A stretch of DNA of 64,000 nt from Carnobacterium_B sp040274945 (GTDB taxonomy: Bacteria; Bacillota; Bacilli; Lactobacillales; Carnobacteriaceae): NCBI RefSeq assembly GCF_040274945.1, contig NZ_JBEMAR010000009.1, forward strand, positions 74,681 to 138,680, read 5' to 3'. Below the pieces are notes generated by a model. The model was not told where the DNA came from, ran no database searches, and saw nothing but the letters and a program-made list of their open reading frames with translations. Each line of letters opens with the position of its first letter. Positions within the stretch are counted from its first letter, which is position 1. This document shows positions 14,164 through 23,773 of this stretch, piece by piece. The translations under genes were made by a program, and so were the position numbers.

Positions 14164-15114
14164 TCAATTAACTTCAATAATCCCAAATAAGTCTAATTTT
14201 TTAAATTCGTAGTATCTCCATCTACCTGTTCCTTTAGCTGTTAAATGTTTGTTGAAAATATATCTTATTCGACAAATAGACAACCGATTATCACACCAAT
14301 TGCAAATAGCTGCTGTAGTAATTTTTTGCTCTGGAAATAATCGTATATATTCTTGTGCATGTCGAATAATGGTTTGTGAGACTTTCTCTTCTTTGCTACA
14401 ATATTTACATATACATGTCCTATTTTTCTTGAATACTTCTATAAAAGAACCACAATAAAAACAAGTAACTCCTTTCTTTAACAGCTCATTTTCATAATAA
14501 GGTACATTATGTAAAGAAAAATCTTCCATATGCATTGGTTTGATTTCTTCTGCAAAACGGTAATGATTCTGATTTAACCTTCCCGAAATCTCATTAACCA
14601 TTGAAAAGTGCGATTTCAACATCCCCGGCAACACTATTCCACTATTTCTTGGAGCTTGAAACAAAGTAAAGTCATTAGTTATAAAGACAACGAATTTCTT
14701 AATATTCCAATTATATCCCATTTGATCCACTAGTTGACGCAACGCTGATTCCGCATTTTTGATTTGATATTGAGGATCAAACACCTCCTTTTTAGTTCGT
14801 TCAAAGTACAGTTTGTCATTTTCATAATAATATTCGCCTTCAAAATTTTTCACTTCATATACAAAAAGGCACTTTGCAGTAATCACCAAAGTATCCAGTT
14901 GGAATTTCTTCCCTCTCACTGTTAAATACAAATCGTTTAAAACTAGACACTCACATTTCAATTGTTCAGTTATAGAATCAAACTTCATTTCCCCACTGTA
15001 TCCTTTGACCCAATTCGCATATTTATTGCGGTCGTCTCTTGACAAATCCATTCGATTCGCCAAAGACTCCATGACTAATAATCGAAACGGTTTTTCTCTC
15101 TCTTTAAAAGCCAT
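14164..15114 (-). CDS. NERD-domain nuclease-related protein with C-terminal zinc ribbon
   Basis: A 316-residue protein. Residues ~37-160 form a NERD domain: YSGEMKFDSI, LVLNDLYL, FQLDTLVIT and VYEVKNFEGEY. The likely nuclease-type residues are Asp74, Glu87 and Lys89. A Cys4 zinc ribbon follows near residues 217-240 (CFYCGS ... CICKYC), then a helical tail. NERD proteins are implicated in DNA processing, but few have proven activity. A paralogue of the same architecture lies at 26167-27081 on the other strand. No terminator is obvious between this gene and the LacI promoter region. Start 15114 is the first Met; function is unknown. Confidence 0.85.
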   Translation of the reverse strand: MAFKEREKPFRLLVMESLANRMDLSRDDRNKYANWVKGYSGEMKFDSITEQLKCECLVLNDLYLTVRGKKFQLDTLVITAKCLFVYEVKNFEGEYYYENDKLYFERTKKEVFDPQYQIKNAESALRQLVDQMGYNWNIKKFVVFITNDFTLFQAPRNSGIVLPGMLKSHFSMVNEISGRLNQNHYRFAEEIKPMHMEDFSLHNVPYYENELLKKGVTCFYCGSFIEVFKKNRTCICKYCSKEEKVSQTIIRHAQEYIRLFPEQKITTAAICNWCDNRLSICRIRYIFNKHLTAKGTGRWRYYEFKKLDLFGIIEVN

Positions 15115-15194
15115 CCATCTACCACTCCTATTTTTATTTTATTTTTCATATATACTATACGTAATTTAAGCTATTTTTCGATTAAATGACAAAC

Positions 15195-15237
15195 TACCTC
15201 ATAATGTAAACTCTTTTTTTATCCCAATTATGAGGTA
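15195..15237. repeat. Inverted repeat in the gap before the NERD gene
   Basis: TACCTCATAAT (15195-15205) and ATTATGAGGTA (15227-15237) are perfect 11-bp arms around a 21-bp loop with a T run. They lie ~85 bp upstream of the NERD start and could form a hairpin in DNA or RNA. No known motif. Confidence 0.5.
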
Positions 15238-15239
15238 AC

Positions 15240-15529
15240 ACCCATCTAACGATAAATTAAAGGCAATTTCTACAATCTTTTATTAGCTAGAAAGGGTCTA
15301 GCTAATAAACCCTTTCGATTTCTTATCCAATAATGAGCTAGAACACTGATACTTCAGCATTTGCTCAAATTTGTATACCGGATTATGAGGAAGAACCTCT
15401 ATAACTAATAATAGACTCAATTTTCTTATCAATTTTGTACGATAGATTAACAATTATTCCAAATTTTGTCTTGAATGACGGATAGAACTCTACTTACTTC
15501 AGGTGATTACCTTTGGATCAGAAAGTACA
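15240..15529. other. Intergenic region with a switch-like hairpin, no gene seen
   Basis: The 485-bp gap 15115-15599 holds no convincing frame. Apart from the flanking hairpins it contains a perfect 12-bp stem, TTATTAGCTAGA / TCTAGCTAATAA (15280-15308, loop AAGGG). The loop-side AAAGGGT can instead pair with ACCCTTT at 15309-15315, so two structures exclude each other. The sequence may be a leader of the NERD gene or debris of a lost element. Confidence 0.4.
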
Positions 15530-15571
15530 AAGAAGCACTTACCACATACAAAATTGTGGTAGGTGCTTCTT
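15530..15571. terminator. Intrinsic terminator of the malY/malX-like operon
   Basis: A 17-position stem, AAGAAGCACTTACCACA / TGTGGTAGGTGCTTCTT with one G-T/A-C mismatch. It lies 29 bp past the stop of the aminotransferase-like gene. The T tract is interrupted. Confidence 0.7.
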
Positions 15572-15599
15572 GCTGTTTCAACTGTTTGCTTTTGTCTAT

Positions 15600-16805
15600 T
15601 CATAATTGATTTTTATTCATTTTCAAATAATCCACAGCTTTTTTTAATCCTTCTAAACCATCCATTACTTTCTTTCGTGGACAACCAATATTCATTCGAA
15701 GAAAGTCTTTTCCTTGTATTCCATAGATTGATCCGTCCATAATAGCGACTTCTCCAATTTCGATAAGAGCCTGTTGCAACTCTTCCATCTCGAAAGGCAA
15801 TCCACTGATATCGATCCAGGCTAAGAATGTTGATTCTGGAATGGTAAACCTAATTTCTGGAATCTGTGATTTTAAGTAATTAGCTACGACATTTAGATTA
15901 TTTGAAATATACTCATTCAATTCGTCTACCCAATTTTGTCCATTACTATAACCTGCCATGATGCTTTCAATACCCATAATGCTCGCAGATGACAAACCAT
16001 CTCTATCTTTCAATACTTCTAAAAAATCTTCTTGTAATCTTTTATCTGGGATCAAGGCATAGGAACCTATCAGACCCGAAGTATTAAACGTTTTACTTGC
16101 GGAAGAACAGATAGCTATTTGTTCCAACTTTGTGGCCAATGAAACAACTGGAAGATGTTGATAAGTTTCTCGAACAATATCCATATGAATCTCATCGGAA
16201 ATCAAGAATACATGGTAACGATCGCACAACTCAATCATTCTAGTTAACTCCTCTTTTGTCCAAACTCTACCTGTTGGATTCTGAGGGCTGCACAATAAGA
16301 AAATCGTAGTTTTTTCATCAACTAATTTTTGCTCTAAGTCGTCAAAATCTATTGAATAAACTCCGTTAACATAGTAAAGTGGATTTTCTACTATCTCTCG
16401 TTTATTCGTACGAATCGTTTTAAAAAAAGCATCATAGGCTGGTGTTTGAATGACTACTTGATCTCCTACATCCGATTTCAATTCAATTAAGCGTGAGATA
16501 GTATAAATGGCAGAAGGTGAATAGACGATCCACTCTAAATCAACTTGGGTTGCAAATCGTTCTTTATACCATGAGACAATTGATTGTTTAAAGTCAATAT
16601 GGTTCCATCTAGTATAGCCGTATATTGGATGAGACTCTCTCTTCTTTAGCGCGTCATTAATAACATTAGGGACAGCAAAATCCATATCAGAAATAGTAAA
16701 GGGCAATAAATCATTCACCCCAAAACGGTCTTCTATATAGTCCCACTGCGTACAGTACGTTCCTTTCCTGTCAATTAATTCATCAAATTCATTTTTTTCC
16801 AACAC
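15600..16805 (-). CDS. MalY/PatB-type PLP enzyme (cystathionine beta-lyase family)
   Basis: A 401-residue fold-type I PLP enzyme. Motifs: LPFTISDMDFAVP near the N-terminus, HPIYGYTRW, LCSPQNPTGRVWTKEEL, FLISDEIHMDIV and the cofactor lysine in SSASKTFNTSGL. E. coli MalY degrades cystathionine and also represses maltose genes; PatB is a C-S lyase. The start is a GTG at 16805 with AGGG seven bases upstream; no closer ATG fits. It is 16 bp downstream of a MalX-type PTS gene, the same pairing as malX-malY in E. coli. Whether it acts in regulation or sulfur metabolism is unclear. Confidence 0.9.
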   Translation of the reverse strand: MLEKNEFDELIDRKGTYCTQWDYIEDRFGVNDLLPFTISDMDFAVPNVINDALKKRESHPIYGYTRWNHIDFKQSIVSWYKERFATQVDLEWIVYSPSAIYTISRLIELKSDVGDQVVIQTPAYDAFFKTIRTNKREIVENPLYYVNGVYSIDFDDLEQKLVDEKTTIFLLCSPQNPTGRVWTKEELTRMIELCDRYHVFLISDEIHMDIVRETYQHLPVVSLATKLEQIAICSSASKTFNTSGLIGSYALIPDKRLQEDFLEVLKDRDGLSSASIMGIESIMAGYSNGQNWVDELNEYISNNLNVVANYLKSQIPEIRFTIPESTFLAWIDISGLPFEMEELQQALIEIGEVAIMDGSIYGIQGKDFLRMNIGCPRKKVMDGLEGLKKAVDYLKMNKNQL

Positions 16806-16821
16806 TACCGCACCCTTTTCG

Positions 16822-18384
16822 TTAGATTAATCGTTCTAATTGATTTTTTAATGAAGCTACTTGTGTTCCAATGATGACTTGAAGATTCTGGTCGTCTAAT
16901 TTCATCACTCCCAATGCTCCATTAGCCTTTAATACTTCTTCATCAACTTCATCCATATTATGAACCACTAACCTTAACCGTGTAACGCAATTGTCCAATG
17001 AAGCAATATTTTCGGTACCACCTAAAGCAGATAGAATAACAGGAGCATCATATTTACCTTTTTTCTTATGGCTTAACTCTTCTTCTGAATAATTTGTATC
17101 GTCTTTATTAACGAGTTCTCTTCCTTGTGTTTTTAAGTTAAATCTCTCAATAGCAAATTTAAATACGAAATAATAGAGAGCAAACCAAGCTGCTCCTACT
17201 AACAAGACCAAATACCACTTTGTTTGGTTTCCTTGTAATACACCAAAAATAAGGAAGTCTAAAATTCCTCCATCGGTATTTCCGATTTTAACGTTCAGTA
17301 AAGCCATTACCATAAAACCTAATCCAGTCATAATCACATGGAATAAGTACAATAATGGAGAGACAAATAAGAATAAGAATTCAATCGGTTCGGTAATCCC
17401 AGTTACAAAAGTTGCTAAAACACCAGAAATTAATAACCCTTTAATTGCCGATTTATTTTCAGGTCTAGCTGTTTTATACATGGCTAATGCGACAGCAGGC
17501 AGACCGAACATAAAGGTCGGCATTTTCCCTTGTGATAGAAAAGCAGTAGCATCGGCACTAATCGGAAGTCCTTCTTGCAATTGAGCATAAAAAATATTTA
17601 ATGCACCTGAGACAGTATTGCCATCTACAATTTGTGTTCCACCAGCTTCTGTAAAACGAATCATAGATACTAGAATATGATGTAATCCAGTTGGTAATAA
17701 CAGTCTTTCTCCAGCACCAAACAAGAATGGGCCAAAGCTCCCAGCACTTTGAATTAAATTTCCAATACCTGTAATTGCTGCTCCAAATATTGGCCAGATC
17801 ATTGGCAACAGCAGACCAACTACACCTAAAACTAAAGATGTAATGATTGGCACAAACCTAGCTCCACCAAAAAATGCGAATGCATCTGGTAATTGAATCT
17901 CAGAGAACCGTTTATGTAGCGATGAAACAACAATACCTACAATAATCCCACCTAGAACACCCATTTCAATCGTTTGGATGCCCATTACCATTCCTTGCCC
18001 TGCTTCTCTCAAAAATTCTGGATCAGCCAAGATATTGGCTTCAGTTAGATAAAAATTAATGGATAAGTTCATGATGATGTATCCAACTAGTCCAGAAAAC
18101 GCTGCTACTCCTTTATCATAGCGGGCTAGTCCTAAAGGAATCGCCATTGCAAACAAGACAGGTAAATACGTAAAAGCAAATCCGCCTATAGTAGATAAAA
18201 AACGGAAGAATATTTGCAAATACTCATTGTTAAGAAAAGGCATAATTTCAAGAGTCGTTGCACTTGTAAATGAGCTGCCTATTCCCAACATCAATCCCAT
18301 AAACGCTAATAAAGCGACCGGCAACATGAATGTTTTGCCTAAGCCTTGAAAAAACTCCCAAAAACTTCCCTTACCCTTTTTCAT
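16822..18384 (-). CDS. PTS EIICB, MalX/glucose-maltose type
   Basis: A 520-residue sugar permease with EIIC first and EIIB last. EIIC shows ~10 membrane segments, the GERLLLPTGLHHILVSMIRF loop, FMFGLPAVALAMYKTA and GITEPIEFLFLFVSPLLY. EIIB (from ~435) carries the phosphocysteine motif SLDNCVTRLR. The length matches E. coli MalX (~530). The frame opens at a TTG (18417), but ATG 18384 has GGGAG at the right distance. It is followed by a MalY-like gene and preceded by an RpiR regulator; a cre box lies 56 bp upstream. Substrate: probably glucose, maltose or an amino sugar. EIIA must come from elsewhere. Confidence 0.9.
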   Translation of the reverse strand: MKKGKGSFWEFFQGLGKTFMLPVALLAFMGLMLGIGSSFTSATTLEIMPFLNNEYLQIFFRFLSTIGGFAFTYLPVLFAMAIPLGLARYDKGVAAFSGLVGYIIMNLSINFYLTEANILADPEFLREAGQGMVMGIQTIEMGVLGGIIVGIVVSSLHKRFSEIQLPDAFAFFGGARFVPIITSLVLGVVGLLLPMIWPIFGAAITGIGNLIQSAGSFGPFLFGAGERLLLPTGLHHILVSMIRFTEAGGTQIVDGNTVSGALNIFYAQLQEGLPISADATAFLSQGKMPTFMFGLPAVALAMYKTARPENKSAIKGLLISGVLATFVTGITEPIEFLFLFVSPLLYLFHVIMTGLGFMVMALLNVKIGNTDGGILDFLIFGVLQGNQTKWYLVLLVGAAWFALYYFVFKFAIERFNLKTQGRELVNKDDTNYSEEELSHKKKGKYDAPVILSALGGTENIASLDNCVTRLRLVVHNMDEVDEEVLKANGALGVMKLDDQNLQVIIGTQVASLKNQLERLI

Positions 18385-18439
18385 TATTTTCTCTCCCTTA
18401 CTCTTTTGTATCTTCAAGATACCTTTTCGTCACGCCTCT

Positions 18440-18454
18440 AGCAAGCGTTTACAC
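18440..18454. promoter_or_regulatory. CcpA cre box of the malX-like operon
   Basis: On the minus strand, GTGTAAACGCTTGCT matches the cre consensus except at the first base. It is 56 bp upstream of the PTS start codon, between it and the RpiR gene. Confidence 0.6.
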
Positions 18455-18505
18455 AATTTTTGAAAAGTGTTACAAGAAATGTAAGGACATACAAAAAGCA
18501 ACTAT

Positions 18506-19288
18506 TTATTTGTTGTGTTGCTTGATGTACTCAATGATTACTAGATCCATTAACAAATTAAGAGTAAATCTAGAACTCATATCAATTTCATCGTAATAAT
18601 GACTTTCTGAATAAGCCATAAGGGTTAAATCAGCAAAAGATTCTATTTGACTGCCTTGCGTACCTGTTAAAAGAATCATTGGTACACGCCTCTGTTTTAA
18701 AATAGTAGCGTATTCTATCAGATGTAAGGTTTCACCACTATGAGATATTAAAATAGCAATATCTGTAGGCTTTAAATGATTAGCAACTGCTCTTAACTCA
18801 TCCCAGTCATTTCTAGCAGAAGCTATTTTCCCTGCAAATGTCAGCTTTCTTGCAGTCTCACTGCAAAATGAAAAAGACGCTCCTACACCAAAAAACTCCA
18901 CTAATTGGCTGGCATTTAATAAATCAACTGCTTGTAATATATTTTCTGTATTTAAAGCATTCACCGTTTGATTCATTTCGTTTTTAAAACGACTAACGTG
19001 TCTAGCTATTTCTCCAACTCCTTGTTTTTCTTGATGTTTCTCTTCTTTTATTCCTTTGTACTGATCTAAAGCATATTTTAATTGTTGGTAACCTTTAAAA
19101 CCTAATTTCTTACATGTACGGCTAACAGTAGCAGTCGATACATAGATAGTGTTAGCAAAGTCCTCTATGTTTAGTTCTGATACTTTATTTGGATATCTCA
19201 ACATGTATTCTAATACTTGAGACTCTAATGTACTCAATTTTTTTCGTTTAACCAATAATTTCTTAAAAAAGAGATTAGCCTCTGACAA
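18506..19288 (-). CDS. MurR/RpiR-family regulator with SIS domain
   Basis: A 260-residue regulator. The N-terminal HTH has LSTLESQVLEYML, FANTIYVSTATVSRTCKKLGF and GYQQLKYAL. The SIS domain (~105-240) binds a sugar phosphate, with LVEFFGVGASFSFCSETARKL, DIAILISHSGETLHLIEYA and PMILLTGT. The start is a TTG at 19288 preceded by AGGAG; no better start is seen. It lies upstream of the malX-like PTS operon on the same strand and presumably controls it in response to the internal sugar phosphate. Confidence 0.9.
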   Translation of the reverse strand: MSEANLFFKKLLVKRKKLSTLESQVLEYMLRYPNKVSELNIEDFANTIYVSTATVSRTCKKLGFKGYQQLKYALDQYKGIKEEKHQEKQGVGEIARHVSRFKNEMNQTVNALNTENILQAVDLLNASQLVEFFGVGASFSFCSETARKLTFAGKIASARNDWDELRAVANHLKPTDIAILISHSGETLHLIEYATILKQRRVPMILLTGTQGSQIESFADLTLMAYSESHYYDEIDMSSRFTLNLLMDLVIIEYIKQHNK

Positions 19289-19430
19289 ACTTTCTCACTC
19301 TCCTATGTTTAATTTACTTATTAGTAAAAATAATTTCCTATCTTAATGAAGCCTACATAACATTTATATAACTATTCTATCTAACACATCATAACTTAAA
19401 ATAATAAAAATAAAAAATGATAGATTATAA

Positions 19431-19916
19431 AAAGGAATTCCTTTGATTTCTATTGAACTTCATCATGTATTAAACACGTACATCTATTTTGGTATGGGTT
19501 CCTACACTATCGCTTCTGGTGAAGTAGTTCATGGTGAAATTACACGTTTCTTAAATGGAGATCCAACAGTGGTTTACTTCATTGGCGGATTCTACTTAGT
19601 AATGAAGTTCGGAGTTCCAGCTATTGCATTAGCAATTTACAAGACTGCTAGATATGACAAAAACCAAACTAAAACAGTGATGAGTTCTGGAGCTGGTACT
19701 TACTTTTTAACTGGTTTAGCAGGTGTTATTCTTTATTTGTTTAATGTACGTCTTGGATTTTCATGGTGCGCAAGTATGATTGATTATCTTGAAAACATCG
19801 GGATAGCTGATAATCCACTATGGGTCATCACAATTTGAATTATATTTTTCATACTCTTTTATTTCACATTTTTCTTTGTGATTAAATATAAAAAAGACTC
19901 TTCAAACAGGAGTTAA
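19431..19916 (+). pseudogene. Decayed PTS EIIC gene (glucose/N-acetylglucosamine type)
   Basis: The + strand frame retains typical EIIC pieces: IELHHVLNTYIYFGMG, HGEITRFLNGDPTVVYFIGG, FGVPAIALAIYKTARYDK and RLGFSWCASMIDYLENIGIADNPL. The N-terminal half, the EIIB domain and the whole GITEPIEF region are missing; YFLTGLAGVILYLF marks an internal deletion. A TGA at 19836-19838 interrupts it, yet the next 25 codons in the same frame (FFILFYFTFFFVIKYKK) still look like the following membrane helix. It was clearly a full permease once. Nothing suggests expression. Confidence 0.85.
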
Positions 19917-19958
19917 AGGATTTTTGATGAACGGAAACCATGTTCAAACAATGAAACT

Positions 19959-20008
19959 AAAGAAACTCAAAAAAGCAGTCAAAAGTGACTGCCTTTTTGA
20001 GTTTCTTT
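19959..20008. terminator. Bidirectional intrinsic terminator
   Basis: The stem AAAGAAACTCAAAAA / TTTTTGAGTTTCTTT is extended inside by CAGTC/GACTG. It lies between the PTS pseudogene and the end of the kdgK gene, 206 bp beyond the kdgK stop. The rest of 20009-20213 shows no gene. Confidence 0.7.
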
Positions 20009-20213
20009 ATAATATGAGTGTAATATTTTCAGGGAACACTCAATCGTTCATTTATCAGTTCAATTTAAATGCTATAATTTAAGCTACCTAGATGGTTATA
20101 ATTATTTTGCATCAAATGATAGATATCCATATATGACCAGTTATTGTTTACACTTTCTTAGAACCAAAATTTTTGTATTACTTATTAATCTATCCTCTAA
20201 CTAAATTTTGTCT

Positions 20214-21227
20214 TCAACGATTTATTTTCCCATTTCCTGTTTCTAAAAAATTATTTACTTCAGAGACACTAAATTGATTACAGTCACCATAGACTGTATG
20301 TTTCAATGCAGATGCTGCTGCTGCAAAATTTATAATCCCTTGAGGATCGTGTTGGCATAAAAGACCATGCAAGATTCCACCGGAAAAGGCATCGCCTCCT
20401 CCTATACGGTCAACAATAGGATTTATATTATGACAATCAGATTCATAATATTTCTTATCCATCCATAAATTACCGATTAAATCATTTTCAGTTGCTGAAT
20501 GGATCATTCTTTTGGTTGAATAAAAAACTTCAATATTAGGAAACAGTCTCTGCATTTCTTGATAGTAATAAACCATTTCATCTTTACCGTCTATCTCTCC
20601 ACTATACTTAGGAATATTTAAAATATATCTGGCATCCATATCTCCAGCTGAACAGTAATCAACATATGGTAGAATTAATTTAATTGTGTCTCTTGCCTCT
20701 TCTAAACTCCACATCTTAGAACGGTAGTTGATATCAAAACTAATCTTAACTCCAGCTTTTTTAGCAACTTTGATTAAATCTACTGTCAGATTCTTCCATT
20801 CTTTCGAAAGTGCAGAAGTAATTCCAGAGATGTGAAATAAATCAATATCATCAAAAAGAGCATTTATATCCCATTCAATCTTTTTCATATCGCCAAAACT
20901 TGAACCCAATCGATCATAAATTACATTTGCTGATCGCTTTCCTACCCCTGCTTCCATGTAATACAATCCTAGACGCTGACCGCCAAAAAGTAAATGAGTA
21001 GTGGATACTCCATAATTATTCAGAAATTTTTTAACGGATTGGCCTAAAGCATTATTGGGAACTTTGCTGGCAAAAGATACTTCATGACCATAGTTAGCAA
21101 GCGAAATAGCAACATTGGCTTCTCCGCCTCCATAACAGACCTCAAATTGTTGAGCTTGTGCAAGACGTTCTCCAGGATTTGTTGAGAGTCGCATCATGAT
21201 TTCGCCCAGTGTTACAACTTTCCCCAT
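20214..21227 (-). CDS. kdgK: 2-Keto-3-deoxygluconate kinase (PfkB family)
   Basis: A 337-residue ribokinase-family enzyme. It begins MGKVVTLGEIMMRLSTNPGE, has CYGGGEANVAISLANYG (substrate site) and ends with the PfkB signature IVDRIGGGDAFSGGILHGL holding the catalytic Asp and anion hole. It phosphorylates 2-keto-3-deoxygluconate to the 6-phosphate, the substrate of the aldolase encoded immediately upstream (1-bp gap). The assignment rests on this context and on the family; other 2-keto-3-deoxy sugars are possible. It is the last gene of the PTS-eda-kdgK operon. Confidence 0.88.
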   Translation of the reverse strand: MGKVVTLGEIMMRLSTNPGERLAQAQQFEVCYGGGEANVAISLANYGHEVSFASKVPNNALGQSVKKFLNNYGVSTTHLLFGGQRLGLYYMEAGVGKRSANVIYDRLGSSFGDMKKIEWDINALFDDIDLFHISGITSALSKEWKNLTVDLIKVAKKAGVKISFDINYRSKMWSLEEARDTIKLILPYVDYCSAGDMDARYILNIPKYSGEIDGKDEMVYYYQEMQRLFPNIEVFYSTKRMIHSATENDLIGNLWMDKKYYESDCHNINPIVDRIGGGDAFSGGILHGLLCQHDPQGIINFAAAASALKHTVYGDCNQFSVSEVNNFLETGNGKINR

Positions 21228-21228
21228 A

Positions 21229-21879
21229 TTATTTTTGTCCTTTTATTTCGTAGTATTTATCCATATATTGTTTTGATAATTCTGTTACTTTATCAAAATC
21301 ACCACTTTTTACTGGCTCCAATAAGTTTCCACCAACTCCAACAGTCACTACGCCCTCATTGAACCATTCTGCCATATTATCTATGTTTACTCCACCAGTA
21401 GGCATGATATTTAGATAAGGCAATGGTGCTTTGAACGCTTTGACAACACTAGGACCGTACACACTTCCAGGGAATAATTTAACAATATCAACACCGCTTT
21501 TAAGAGCCGTTTCCATTTCAGTAATCGTCATACAGCCTGGCAAGTAAGGGATTTGGTAAAGATTACACATTTCTGCAGTAGCCGGATTAAAACTTGGACT
21601 GACAATATATTGAGCACCAGCCATAATAGCTAGTCGTGCTGTTGTTGCATCTAGAACCGTTCCAGCTCCTATGACAACTTCAGCTTGATTTTTATAGTGA
21701 ACGGCTAGTTCTTTTATAATTTCATTGGCTTCAGGAACAGTAAAGGTTAATTCTATACTCTTAATTCCACCTTTAATCACCGCATGACTCGTTTCTAAAA
21801 CTTCTTCTTTTGTCTCGCCTCTAAGAACAGCTATGACTCCCGCTTTTTCTATTCGTTGCAAAATATTCACTTTTTTCAT
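21229..21879 (-). CDS. eda: KDPG/KHG aldolase
   Basis: A 216-residue class I aldolase that splits 2-keto-3-deoxy-6-phosphogluconate into pyruvate and glyceraldehyde-3-phosphate. Motifs: GVIAVLRGETKEE (catalytic Glu), IELTFTVPEA, VIGAGTVLD, YIVSPSFNP, YLPGCMTITEME and the Schiff-base lysine in VDIVKLFPGS, then IMPTGGVN. The length is standard. It lies 31 bp after the PTS gene and 1 bp before kdgK, so the three probably share one transcript from the promoter region near 23790. Confidence 0.93.
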   Translation of the reverse strand: MKKVNILQRIEKAGVIAVLRGETKEEVLETSHAVIKGGIKSIELTFTVPEANEIIKELAVHYKNQAEVVIGAGTVLDATTARLAIMAGAQYIVSPSFNPATAEMCNLYQIPYLPGCMTITEMETALKSGVDIVKLFPGSVYGPSVVKAFKAPLPYLNIMPTGGVNIDNMAEWFNEGVVTVGVGGNLLEPVKSGDFDKVTELSKQYMDKYYEIKGQK

Positions 21880-21910
21880 TCTTTAACCCCTTTAAAATCA
21901 TTCTTTATTT

Positions 21911-23740
21911 TTAAGATAAAGTAGCATTTCCTAATGTACTTCCTGCAAGATGTTCACCTTCAAGATCATGTTGACCAGATAAACTTTCAACTTTATCCAT
22001 ATTGGTTACGACAACAATGATCGTATCATCTTTTTTCGCTTGTCTAATTTTTTCTAAATCAACATGAGCAATTTTCGTTCTAGAAGTTACTGATTCTCCT
22101 ACTTTGACAAAGATTTCAAATGCTTCTCCATCTAAACTCACTGTGTCAATTCCCATGTGAACAAGAATTTCAAGTCCATTTTCTGTTACTAAACCAATTG
22201 CGTGTTTTGTTGGGAAAATAGTTTGAACTGTACCAGAAACTGGAGAATAAATATCTCCTGATGTCGATTTCATAGCATATCCATCACCAACCATTTTTGT
22301 TGAAAATACATCATCATCCACATCTTCTAAAGGAACATAAAAGCCATCAGTAACGGCATTCAGTTGAACTTCGTTTGAAGTGTATTCTACTGCTTGCTTT
22401 GGTACTAAAAAGTTAGTAATGGCAAATGAAATTCCGATTGCAATAACAATTCCTAACACTGCATAAATAAAATATTGTCCAATATATGCCGGTAAACTGA
22501 AGATACTAGATAAAATGTAACCATATATTCTTACTCCAAAGAAACTTATGAAAGCAGAAGAAACTGCACTACCAATAGTCGCTGCAAGAAACGCTTTTTT
22601 ATACTTAGTTAATACCCCGAATAAAGCGGGCTCAGTTATACCTAACAAACCTGAAAATGCTGCTGATAGGATAATCGACTTTTCTTCTTTTGTCTGAACT
22701 TTTTTATATAATGCAATCGTTGCTCCAGTTATAGCCATATTAGCCATAAACATCATTGGCATTAACATATCGTAACCTTGATTAGCAAAATTTTGTAACG
22801 CAATTGGCGTCATAGCATGATGTAAACCCGTAAGGATCGCAATTGGTCTGATTAACCCAACTACCACACCAGCTAAAATTGGCGAAATGGTAAACAACCA
22901 ACTTACTCCATCAGCAAGGAGATTACCCGCATAGATTCCGATAGGTCCTATTACCGTTAAAGCAAATAATCCTCCAACAAATAATGAAATTGTCGGCGTA
23001 AATACGGTGCGTAAGATTTCTGGCAAGGCTTTGTCAACCAAGCGATAAATATAGCTCAAAGCTAAAATGGCAAAAATTATAGGAATGACCGTTCCAGCAT
23101 AGTTAAATACGGGCACAGGAAGGATACCGAAAAGCATGAAGTTCGAAATTTCTCCAGCTGTTGCAGCTGCAGTCATTGTCGGAAATTGCAATGTTGCAGC
23201 AATTGCGATAGCTAGATATTGATTGGTTTTAAAAATGCGTGCTGCAGAAGCCGCTACAAAAAATGGTAAGAACGTGAATACTCCACTAGCTAACATATCA
23301 ATTACTTGGAAAGTCGGTGTTTCATTAGAAATAACATTCAAAGCAACTAAACCAGCCATCAATCCTTTTATCATACCAGCTCCAGCAATTGCCGGAACAA
23401 TTGGACCAAAAACGCCAGAAACCGTATCCATAAATAGAGAAACTAATCCTTTTTTCTCACTACCTTGACTACTGTTGCTATCTGTTTCATTTTCAATACC
23501 TAATTCCTTAACTAATACTTCATAATAATCAACTACATTTGTCCCAATAACAATTTGCAATTGATCACTTTGGTATTTTGTACCAACAACACCGGGTATC
23601 TTTTCTAATTCTTTATAGTTTATTTTTTCTTTATCCTTAAGATTAAATCTTAAACGAGTCATACAATGCCAAGCGTTATTGATATTTTCTTTGCCACCAA
23701 CATATTGAACAATTTGTTTTGCAACCTCTTCTTTTTTCAC
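21911..23740 (-). CDS. PTS EIIBCA (beta-glucoside family)
   Basis: A 609-residue permease with all three PTS domains: EIIB (1-~85, NAWHCMTRLRFNL with phosphocysteine), EIIC (~110-455; GVFGPIVPAIAGAGMIKG, TGLHHAMTPIALQNF), and EIIA (~475-605; SPVSGTV, then LEILVHMGIDTVSLDG with the phospho-His). A GTG at 23752 overlaps the ribosome site, so the GTG at 23740 is chosen. It heads an operon with eda and kdgK and is divergent from a mannonate-dehydratase-like gene. Substrate unknown: perhaps a sugar acid or a disaccharide yielding one. It would phosphorylate during import, which sits oddly with a downstream KDG kinase. Confidence 0.9.
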   Translation of the reverse strand: MKKEEVAKQIVQYVGGKENINNAWHCMTRLRFNLKDKEKINYKELEKIPGVVGTKYQSDQLQIVIGTNVVDYYEVLVKELGIENETDSNSSQGSEKKGLVSLFMDTVSGVFGPIVPAIAGAGMIKGLMAGLVALNVISNETPTFQVIDMLASGVFTFLPFFVAASAARIFKTNQYLAIAIAATLQFPTMTAAATAGEISNFMLFGILPVPVFNYAGTVIPIIFAILALSYIYRLVDKALPEILRTVFTPTISLFVGGLFALTVIGPIGIYAGNLLADGVSWLFTISPILAGVVVGLIRPIAILTGLHHAMTPIALQNFANQGYDMLMPMMFMANMAITGATIALYKKVQTKEEKSIILSAAFSGLLGITEPALFGVLTKYKKAFLAATIGSAVSSAFISFFGVRIYGYILSSIFSLPAYIGQYFIYAVLGIVIAIGISFAITNFLVPKQAVEYTSNEVQLNAVTDGFYVPLEDVDDDVFSTKMVGDGYAMKSTSGDIYSPVSGTVQTIFPTKHAIGLVTENGLEILVHMGIDTVSLDGEAFEIFVKVGESVTSRTKIAHVDLEKIRQAKKDDTIIVVVTNMDKVESLSGQHDLEGEHLAGSTLGNATLS

Positions 23741-23773
23741 TTGATTCCCCACCCTTTTTCTTTGATTAGTTTT

